DNA of 64,000 nucleotides from Actinoplanes sp. TBRC 11911 (GTDB lineage Bacteria > Actinomycetota > Actinomycetes > Mycobacteriales > Micromonosporaceae): the NCBI RefSeq assembly GCF_012933445.1, contig NZ_JABBNC010000009.1, forward strand, positions 182,739 to 246,738, written 5' to 3'. Below the pieces are notes generated by a model. It searched no databases. It was not told the DNA's origin and was given only the letters and a program-made list of their open reading frames with translations. The position numbers were made by a program, and so were the translations under genes. Below are positions 57,980 to 64,000 of the stretch, piece by piece. Position 1 is the first letter of the stretch; each line of letters opens with the position of its first letter.

Positions 57980-58426
57980 ATGACCACCTACTACCGGGAC
58001 CGCGACGTCGTCGTCACGTCGTCCGGTGTACGGATGAACGGCCGCGAGTTACCCCTCGGCGAGTTGCGCGAGGTGTGGCACGCGCGCGGCCGCCGCTCCT
58101 GGCGAACGATCGCGGGACGCGGCGCGCTGGCCCTCGCGATCCTGCTGCCCGTCGTCATCGGCGCGCTCGGCATCGCGGTGGCGTTCGCGATCGACGCCTC
58201 GCGCAGCACGACGATCCTGCTGGCCGGCGGGGGCGTGCTGGTGGGTCTGCTGACGTTGCCGGTGGCGGACGTCCTGCTCGAGCAGGTGGACCGTTCCTAC
58301 GACCGGGGCAGCCGCACCCGGGAGATCTGGGCCCGCACCCGCCACGGTGACGTTCTCCTGTTACGCACCGGCGACGGCGCCCGCTTCGGCCGCATCTACC
58401 GTGCCCTGCAGCGGGCCCTGGGCTAG
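57980..58426 (+). CDS. DUF6232-type two-helix membrane protein
   Basis: A 148-residue protein; the ATG at 57980 has GGAG 6 nt upstream. It starts MTTYYRDRDVVVTSSGVRMN, then GRELPLGELREVWHARGRRS, the pattern of the actinobacterial DUF6232 family; two hydrophobic helices (about 47-70 and 77-95) follow, and a C-terminal cytoplasmic part TREIWARTRHGDVLLLRTGD. Function unknown. Convergent with ribokinase, with stop codons overlapping by 3 bp. Confidence 0.8.
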   Translation: MTTYYRDRDVVVTSSGVRMNGRELPLGELREVWHARGRRSWRTIAGRGALALAILLPVVIGALGIAVAFAIDASRSTTILLAGGGVLVGLLTLPVADVLLEQVDRSYDRGSRTREIWARTRHGDVLLLRTGDGARFGRIYRALQRALG

Positions 58427-59316
58427 GCCGCGCCGAACAGCTCGTCGATCTCGTCGCGGGTCGGCAACGCGTTGGAGGCGCCGAGTTTCCGGGCGCACGC
58501 CGCGCCCGCCGCGTTCGCCCAGCGCACCGCGTCGATCAGATCGCGGCCCTCGCCCCACGCCACCGCGAGCGCCCCGGTGAAGGCGTCCCCGGCCGCCGTC
58601 GTGTCGGCGGCCTCCACCGCGAAGGCGGGCACGTGTTCGTCCTGGCCGTCTCGTGACGCGTAGCGGGAACCGGCCGCGCCGAGGGTCAGCACCACCCGCG
58701 GCACCAGCGCGAGCAACGCCGCCATGTCGGTGGCCGCGGCGCCGGTGATCGCCTGCGCCTCCACCTCGTTGACGACCAGCAGGTCCACGTTGTCCAGCAG
58801 CTCGGCCGGCAGCGCTCGCGCGGGCGCCGCGTTGAGGATCATGCGGGTGCCGCCGGCCCGGGCCGCGCGCGCCGCCGCGACCACCGTGCGCACCGGGATC
58901 TCCTGCTGGCAGAGCAGCACGTCACCGCCCGCGATGATCTCTTCCTCGACGCTCGTGAGGTCGGTGAACGAGGCGTTGGCGCCGGGCGCGACCAGGATCG
59001 AATTCTCCCCGCCGCGGTCCACCATGATCACCGCGACGCCGGAGGCGCCATAGCTCGTCCGGATGTGCGAAGTGTCCACACCGGCCGCACCGATGCGCGC
59101 GTTGAGCGTGACCCCGAACGCGTCCGAGCCGATCGCGCCCAGGAAGACGGCGTGGCCACCGGCGCGGGCGGCGGCGATCGCCTGGTTCGCGCCCTTTCCG
59201 CCGGGCGCCATCATGAAGTCGTCGCCGAGCACCGTCTCGCCGGGCAGCGGCAGGTGCGACGCGACGCCGACCAGGTCCATGTTGGCGCTGCCCGCCACCA
59301 CGATGCGCGGCGCCAT
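58423..59316 (-). CDS. rbsK: Ribokinase
   Basis: A 297-residue PfkB-family sugar kinase that phosphorylates ribose at O5. N-terminal IVVAGSANMDLVGVASHLPL and MMAPGGKGANQAIAAARAGG; C-terminal ATP and catalytic motif DTTAAGDAFTGALAVAWGEG (catalytic Asp). The end of the protein keeps AGAACARKLGASNALPTRDE. There is no sign of a ribose ABC transporter nearby. It starts directly after the ABC ATPase stop codon, so a two-gene transcript is likely. Confidence 0.92.
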   Translation of the reverse strand: MAPRIVVAGSANMDLVGVASHLPLPGETVLGDDFMMAPGGKGANQAIAAARAGGHAVFLGAIGSDAFGVTLNARIGAAGVDTSHIRTSYGASGVAVIMVDRGGENSILVAPGANASFTDLTSVEEEIIAGGDVLLCQQEIPVRTVVAAARAARAGGTRMILNAAPARALPAELLDNVDLLVVNEVEAQAITGAAATDMAALLALVPRVVLTLGAAGSRYASRDGQDEHVPAFAVEAADTTAAGDAFTGALAVAWGEGRDLIDAVRWANAAGAACARKLGASNALPTRDEIDELFGAA

Positions 59317-60132
59317 CTAGGCCGCCCGCGCCGCGTACCGGTCGCCGAACCGGTCGACCACCAGCGGCAACCCGAACGTCTTGGTGAGGTTGTCCGCGGT
59401 CATCACCTCGCCGAGCAGGCCGGCCGCCACGATCGTGCCCTCGCGTAGCAGCATGCCGTGGGTGAAACCGGGCGGGATCTCCTCGACGTGGTGGGTGACC
59501 AGCACCATCGCGGGCGAGTCCGGGTCGAGGGCGAGCTCGGTCAGCCGGGCGACCAGATCCTCGCGGCCGCCCAGGTCGAGGCCGGCGGTCGGCTCGTCGA
59601 GCAGCATCAGCTCGGGGTCGGTCATCAGCGCGCGGGCGATCAGCGTGCGCTTGCGCTCGCCCTCGGACAGCGTGCCGAACGCCCGGTCGATCAGCGTGCC
59701 CATGCCCAGCTGGTGCAGCAGGCGCCGGGCGCGCGCCTCGTCCTGCGGGTCGTAGCTCTCGCGCCAGCGGCCGACCACCGACCACGCGGCCGTGACCACC
59801 ACGTCGAGCACCCGCTCGTCCGGCGGGATGCGCTCGCCGAACTGGCCGGTGGACAGGCCGATCCGGGTGCGCAGCTCGTTCACGTCGGTGCGGCCGAGGC
59901 GCTCGCCCAGCACGTACGCGGTGCCGCGCGACGGGTGCAACCGGGCCGAGGCGAGGTTGAGTAACGTCGTCTTACCCGCGCCGTTCGGGCCGAGCACGAC
60001 CCACCGCTCGTCCAGCTCAACCTGCCACGAAATGCTTCGGACCAGGAAATTTCCACTCCGGATGACACTTATCCGGTCGAAGGCGATCACGGTGTCGTCG
60101 GAGGGCGGCAGAGTCACGGCAGGCTCGAGCAC
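59317..60132 (-). CDS. ABC transporter ATP-binding protein
   Basis: About 271 residues. Walker A VVLGPNGAGKTTLL, Q-loop region GLSTGQFGERIPPDE, signature LSEGERKRTLIARALM, Walker B LMLLDEPTAGLDLGG and H-loop VLVTHHVEEIPPGF. It resembles the YlmA-type standalone ATPases of actinobacteria. No permease lies next to it, so its partner is elsewhere, or it does not transport. The start is uncertain: a GTG at 60132 is given, a TTG at 60144 and a GTG at 60117 are possible. Its stop abuts the ribokinase ATG. Confidence 0.88.
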   Translation of the reverse strand: MLEPAVTLPPSDDTVIAFDRISVIRSGNFLVRSISWQVELDERWVVLGPNGAGKTTLLNLASARLHPSRGTAYVLGERLGRTDVNELRTRIGLSTGQFGERIPPDERVLDVVVTAAWSVVGRWRESYDPQDEARARRLLHQLGMGTLIDRAFGTLSEGERKRTLIARALMTDPELMLLDEPTAGLDLGGREDLVARLTELALDPDSPAMVLVTHHVEEIPPGFTHGMLLREGTIVAAGLLGEVMTADNLTKTFGLPLVVDRFGDRYAARAA

Positions 60133-60159
60133 GCAACTATCCAATCACGTACGCCTCGG

Positions 60160-61350
60160 CTACTCCGTCGTCGACCCGAAGACCTCATCCCGTACGGCGT
60201 CGAGTGCGGTGTGCAACGCCCCGTGCAGCACCGGCTCGGCCGCCACACCGGTGACGACCACCTTGGGGTTGACCAGCGTGATCGCACCGACCTCGTGCTC
60301 CACGCGCTCGGCCAGCGCGAGGCCGCCGGCCTGGCTCACCTCACCCGCGAGCACCACCAGCGGCGGGTCCAGCACCACGCACGTGGCGGCCACCCCCAGA
60401 GCCAGACGAGAAGCCAATTCATCCAGTACGGGCTCGCCCGCCTCACCCGCGTCGACGGCGGACCGGACGACGTCGGCCGCCTCGTTCCCGCGGAAGCCGT
60501 ACTTCTTGCCGATGGCCTTGACCGCGTCGGCGCCCGCGATGCTCTGGAAGGCGCCGCGCACGCCGCCCTTGCTGGCGCGCCGGCCGGAATGCCGGGGCAC
60601 CTCGGCGCCGGCCACCGGGAGGTACCCGATCTCGCCGGCCGCGCCGGTCGACCCCTGGTGCAGGCGGCCGTTGATGACGCTGGCCAGGCCGACGCCCCGG
60701 CCGATCCAGATCAGCACGAAGTCGGTGACGCCCTGGGCCGCGCCGCTGCTCGACTCGGCGACCGCGGCCATGTTCACGTCGTTGCCGAAGACCACCGGGG
60801 TGCTCAGGTCGCGGCGCAGGTCGTCGAGCAGGCCCCGATGCCAGCGCGGCAGGTCCCAGGCGAAGGAGATCTCCCCCGACTCCGGGTCCACCAGGCCGGG
60901 GGTGCCGAGCACGACGCGGCGTACCGAGCTCATGTCGGCGCCGGCCTCGGACGCCGCCTGGACCACCGCGGTGTGCACGACGCCGACCGGGTCGTCGGTG
61001 TCCCGGGTGGACTGCTCGACCCGGGAGATCAGGGCCCCGGTGATGTCGGCACACGCGGCAACCACCCGCTCCGGGCCGACGTCGACGCCGATGACGTGAG
61101 CACTACCGGGAGTGACCGAGTAGAGCTGGGCGTTCGGACCGCGACCGCCGGCCTGCTCACCGACCCGCCGGACCAGGCCGCGCTGCTCTAACCGCTCGAC
61201 CAGCTGGGACGCGGTGACCTTGCTCAGCCCGGTCATCTCACCGAGTTGCGCCCGGGTCAGCGGGCCTCGCTCGAGCAGCAGTTCCAGCGCGGCGCGATCG
61301 TTGAGCGCGCGCAGCAGCCGGGGTGTGCCCGGAAGGCGGGAGGCGGCCAT
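60160..61350 (-). CDS. ROK-family transcriptional regulator
   Basis: A 396-residue protein. The N-terminal winged helix is MTGLSKVTASQLVERLEQRG; the ROK sugar-kinase-like domain contains IGVDVGPERVVAACADITG, VFGNDVNMAAVAE and IGRGVGLASVINGRLHQGST; the usual zinc site is only partly visible (Cys/His poor), as in some regulators. It diverges from the GH3 gene, with a candidate operator in between. It probably senses an amino sugar or the product of that glycosidase (inference). AAAGGA lies 9 nt before the ATG. Confidence 0.92.
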   Translation of the reverse strand: MAASRLPGTPRLLRALNDRAALELLLERGPLTRAQLGEMTGLSKVTASQLVERLEQRGLVRRVGEQAGGRGPNAQLYSVTPGSAHVIGVDVGPERVVAACADITGALISRVEQSTRDTDDPVGVVHTAVVQAASEAGADMSSVRRVVLGTPGLVDPESGEISFAWDLPRWHRGLLDDLRRDLSTPVVFGNDVNMAAVAESSSGAAQGVTDFVLIWIGRGVGLASVINGRLHQGSTGAAGEIGYLPVAGAEVPRHSGRRASKGGVRGAFQSIAGADAVKAIGKKYGFRGNEAADVVRSAVDAGEAGEPVLDELASRLALGVAATCVVLDPPLVVLAGEVSQAGGLALAERVEHEVGAITLVNPKVVVTGVAAEPVLHGALHTALDAVRDEVFGSTTE

Positions 61351-61370
61351 GGCAGCAGTCCTTTAGTAAT

Positions 61371-61385
61371 TAGGATTGTTTCCTA
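61371..61385. promoter_or_regulatory. Candidate ROK operator
   Basis: TAGGATTGTTTCCTA: a perfect TAGGA-N5-TCCTA inverted repeat in an AT-rich patch just upstream of the ROK gene. ROK repressors bind AT-rich palindromes with TTCC/GGAA halves, so autoregulation is likely. Its distance to the GH3 start is about 135 bp. Confidence 0.5.
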
Positions 61386-61518
61386 TAAGGTTACAGGCGC
61401 TTGATTATGTAGCCGCAGCGTAACGGTCGGCACCGTCGCCGAGCGCAGCGCCGCCGATCGACCCTGAGCGATCATGGCAGCTTGCGGGCCGCGCCGCGTC
61501 ACCGGAAGGCACCTTCAG

Positions 61519-63240
61519 TTGAACGACACCCCCACACTCCGTCGTCTCGCGCTGGGCACCCTGCTCGCCGCGTTCCCCGGCCACACCGCGCCCGAGTGGG
61601 CGGTGCGCCTGCTCAGCGAGGGCCTGGCCGGCCACACCCTGTTCGGTTACAACGTCCTCGACGCCGCGCAGGTCGGCCGGCTCACCGCGGCGCTGCGTTC
61701 CGGCCGCCCGGACGTGCTGATCGCGATCGACGAGGAGGGCGGCGACGTCACCCGTCTCGCGCACCGCACCGGCAGCCCGTATCCCGGCAACGCCGCTCTC
61801 GGCGCGGTCGACGACGTCGAGGTCACCCGTGCGGTCTACGCGGCGATCGGAGCGGACCTGGCCGCGGCCGGCGTCAATCTCGACCTGGCACCGACCGTCG
61901 ACGTCAACACGGCGGACGACAACCCGGTGATCGGGACGCGCTCGTTCGGCGCCTCGACGTCGCTGGTGGCCCGGCACGCCGCCGCGGCGGTCGCCGGACT
62001 GCAGTCGGCCGGGGTGGCCGCGTGCGCCAAGCACTTCCCCGGTCACGGGGCCACGGTCACCGACTCGCACCTGGCGCTGCCGGTGGTCGACGCGTCGCTG
62101 GACCTGTTGCGGTCACGCGACCTGCCGCCGTTCGCCGCCGCCGCGGCCGCCGGCACGCAGGCGATCATGACGGCGCACATCCGGGTGCCGGCCTTGACGG
62201 GCACCGATCCGGCCACCTTCAGCCGGCGGACGCTGGTCGATTTGTTGCGCGAGGAATACGGGTTCCAGGGGGCGATCATCACGGACGCCCTCGAGATGAC
62301 GGGCGCGGCTGCGGCCGCGGGCGGAATTCCCCAAGCAGCCGTACGCGCGTTGGCCGCCGGCGCCGACCTGCTGTGCATCGGCGCGCAGGTCGACGAGGAC
62401 CTGACCGAGTCGGTCGCCGCCGAGATCGTCCGCGCCGTCGAGGACGGCCGCCTGCCTTTCGAGCGCCTCACCGACGCCGTGGCCCGCAACGAGAAGATGG
62501 CCGCGTGGGCCGCGTCCCCCCTCGCCGGCGACAACGACGCCCCGGGCCGGATGGCCGCCCACACCGACGCCGACCACACCGAAACCCCGGGCCGAGCGAC
62601 CGCCCATACCGAAACCGACCACACCGACGACCGCGGCCGAGCGACCGCCCACGGCGACGCCGACCGGTACGACAACCCCAGTCGAGCGACCACCCACGGC
62701 GACGCCGACCGGTACGACAACCCCAGTCGAGCGACCGCCCACGGCGACGCCGACCGGTACGACAACCCCAGCCGAGCGACCGCCCACAGCGACGCCGACC
62801 GGTACGACGACCTAGGTCTGGCGGCAGCTCGGCGCGCCGTTCGGGTCGAGGGCTCGCTGGCCGATCTGGGATCACCGCTGGTGGTGCAGCTGGTGTCGGG
62901 TTATTCGATCGCCGAGGGCCGGGTGCCGTGGGGCTTGTCCCCGCACCTGAACGGCACCGAGCAGCTGGAGGTCGTCGCCGCGTCGGCGTCCCCGGACGAC
63001 CTGATCGCCCGCGCGGGCGTCCGCCCGATCGTGGTGGTGGGCCGGCACACGCACCGGTCCGCCGAGACGCGCGCCTTGATCGAACAGTTGGCGGCAGCCC
63101 ACGCGGTCGGCGTCGTCGAGATGGGCTGGCCGTCGTCATGGCGCCCGGCAAACGCCCAGGCCTTCGTCATCACCCACGGCGCCAGCCGCGCCAACGCCCG
63201 CGCAGCCGCGGAGGCGCTAGGCCTGGTGGCCGACCGCTAG
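61519..63240 (+). CDS. GH3 beta-N-acetylhexosaminidase (NagZ-type) with repeat insert
   Basis: A 573-residue glycosidase. A TTG at 61519 is chosen (AAGG 9 nt upstream, and N-D-T-P-T-LRRLALGTLL fits homologues); the ATG at 61474 is an alternative. The catalytic TIM barrel (1-340) has DVLIAIDEEGGDVTRLAH, AKHFPGHGATVTDSHLALP (the His-Asp acid/base dyad typical of NagZ) and FQGAIITDALEMTGAA (nucleophile Asp). Residues about 345-434 are six 15-residue repeats, followed by a C-terminal beta/alpha domain (residues 440-573). It is divergent from a ROK regulator and probably cleaves GlcNAc from muropeptides or chitin fragments in the cytoplasm; no signal peptide. Confidence 0.9.
   Translation: MNDTPTLRRLALGTLLAAFPGHTAPEWAVRLLSEGLAGHTLFGYNVLDAAQVGRLTAALRSGRPDVLIAIDEEGGDVTRLAHRTGSPYPGNAALGAVDDVEVTRAVYAAIGADLAAAGVNLDLAPTVDVNTADDNPVIGTRSFGASTSLVARHAAAAVAGLQSAGVAACAKHFPGHGATVTDSHLALPVVDASLDLLRSRDLPPFAAAAAAGTQAIMTAHIRVPALTGTDPATFSRRTLVDLLREEYGFQGAIITDALEMTGAAAAAGGIPQAAVRALAAGADLLCIGAQVDEDLTESVAAEIVRAVEDGRLPFERLTDAVARNEKMAAWAASPLAGDNDAPGRMAAHTDADHTETPGRATAHTETDHTDDRGRATAHGDADRYDNPSRATTHGDADRYDNPSRATAHGDADRYDNPSRATAHSDADRYDDLGLAAARRAVRVEGSLADLGSPLVVQLVSGYSIAEGRVPWGLSPHLNGTEQLEVVAASASPDDLIARAGVRPIVVVGRHTHRSAETRALIEQLAAAHAVGVVEMGWPSSWRPANAQAFVITHGASRANARAAAEALGLVADR
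62551..62820 (+). repeat. 45-bp in-frame minisatellite in the GH3 gene
   Basis: Six tandem units of 45 bp (15 codons) encoding variants of ATAHGDADRYDNPSR. Units 3-5 are almost identical; units 1, 2 and 6 are more divergent, as expected when an array grows from its centre. It lies between the catalytic barrel and the C-terminal domain. Confidence 0.95.
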
Positions 63241-63436
63241 CCCACACCCCACGGCTCGAACCCCCAACTCCCCACACCCACCCAACCAGCGTGGCGACCT
63301 ACACCACCCCCACCGCCCAACTCCCCTCACCCACCCCGCCCAGCGTGGGGATCTGAGCCTTGCCAATCGGCCTAGACGAGTAAGTCCTAACCGTGGCGGT
63401 AGGCGGCAAGTGACCTCGTCACGGTGCAGCTCCAGT

Positions 63437-63536
63437 GGCGCGGTGGCGCCAGAGCTGAGGCGCGGTGGCGCCAGAGCTGAGGCGCGGTGGCGCCAGAGCT
63501 GAGGCGCGGTGGTGCCAGAGCTGAGGCGCGGTGGTG
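63437..63536. repeat. 22-bp minisatellite
   Basis: Four tandem 22-bp units beginning GGCGCGGTGGCGCCAGAGCT, the first three identical and the fourth with one change, then a partial fifth. Intergenic after the GH3 gene. 63241-64000 has no recognisable gene; it holds this array, a long palindrome and an edge array. Confidence 0.95.
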
Positions 63537-63593
63537 ATCCGTTCGCCGCCGGGCGTCCCGCTATGTGGACACCGCGGTCACATCGTGGATTTT

Positions 63594-63648
63594 TGTGAAC
63601 CTTGGAGAGTTGCGCCCACATACGAGCCATAACTCTCCAAGGTTCACA
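63594..63648 (+). repeat. Dispersed long palindrome, copy 3
   Basis: An 18-bp perfect stem (63594-63611 with 63631-63648) and a 19-nt loop whose core is CGCCCACATACGAGCC. The inner stem ACCTTGGAGAGTT equals copies 1 and 2; the outer four pairs differ but remain paired. CACATCGTGGA and a reverse TGTCCACA lie within 35 bp upstream. Intergenic. Confidence 0.88.
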
Positions 63649-63918
63649 TTCGGCCGGAGAAAGCTGCCGGGCGAAAGCCTCGTTACGTGACAAAGGTATT
63701 CTCTACAATGGACGCTGGTCCCACATTGCGGACGGTGGGTCCATGATGCGGGCGCGGGTCTCAGCAGGCGGTCGCCCGTCTCACGGAATGGAAGCGCCGC
63801 GCGGCCGCGCGCCGAGCCCGCCTGTCCAGCGGCCCAGCCCGATTCGACAAATACCAGGAAATGTCGGATATGCGAGAGGGTGGCGGGCGCTGGCGGACGG
63901 ACGGCGATCAGATCGCTG

Positions 63919-64000
63919 ACTCGGCTACGGCCACCGACTCCCGCTACAGCCACCGACTCGGCTACAGCCACCAACTCCCGCTACAGCCACCGACTCGGCT
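63919..64000. repeat. 37-bp tandem repeat at the right edge
   Basis: A compound 37-bp period (18 + 19 bp), GACTCGGCTACAGCCACC alternating with a 19-bp form, for just over two units and then the window ends. The array continues off the edge. Confidence 0.8.

Overview
The window is high-GC DNA of a filamentous actinobacterium. Gene content and order suggest Micromonosporaceae (Actinoplanes-like): the housekeeping order ilvB, cfp6-like, lppZ-like, gatB, gatA/gatC, ligA, metE-like, mnmA, iscS-like, etfA, etfB matches the order I recall for the Mycobacterium tuberculosis Rv3003c-Rv3029c segment. Family-level placement is inference; no rRNA, tRNA, IS element, prophage or CRISPR array was seen.

Layout. 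(1) 1-195 is the 5' end of ilvB (minus strand) behind a terminator/attenuator hairpin. (2) 371-30138 is an accessory block between ilvB and the cfp6-like gene. It holds two membrane GGDEF-EAL genes at its two edges, ilvD, a carboxypeptidase-regulatory-domain protein, a large secreted subtilase, a GNAT acetyltransferase, a beta-mannosidase with a LacI regulator, and a secreted oxidative locus (11630-23869). That locus comprises a 1910-residue heme peroxidase/RTX/FN3 protein, a Tat-exported multicopper oxidase coupled to an unknown anchored protein, a SARP regulator and a secreted PKD-type protein. (3) 30275-39640 returns to conserved genes: PH-domain protein, PQQ-type sugar dehydrogenase lipoprotein, metallophosphoesterase, gatB, an M1 peptidase lipoprotein, gatA and gatC. 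(4) 39641-44369 holds minisatellites, a third GGDEF-EAL gene and more repeats. (5) 44370-51827 is a minus-strand housekeeping run: ligA, metE-like, mnmA, cysteine desulfurase, etfA, etfB. (6) 52038-63240 carries small membrane proteins, an acetolactate-synthase-like enzyme, a membrane Hsp70-like protein with a zinc-ribbon neighbour, enoyl-CoA hydratase, ribokinase, an ABC ATPase, and a divergent ROK regulator/GH3 (NagZ-type) pair. (7) 63241-64000 is repeat-rich and gene-free.

Two signals stand out. First, a direct repeat with CTGA (TCAG on the minus strand) at exactly 11-bp period lies 57-84 bp upstream of the start codons of the multicopper oxidase, the peroxidase and the PKD protein. This is the spacing of SARP operators, and a SARP gene lies between two of these targets. 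It suggests one regulon of secreted proteins, possibly an undescribed extracellular oxidation or cross-linking system. Second, a long palindrome of about 55-60 bp occurs three times in intergenic DNA (5382, 43737, 63594). Its loop is conserved and its outer stem carries compensatory base-pair changes, which points to selection on structure. In addition, the window is unusually rich in minisatellites (8, 18, 20, 22, 26, 30, 37, 45 and about 75 bp), several of them in frame inside genes.
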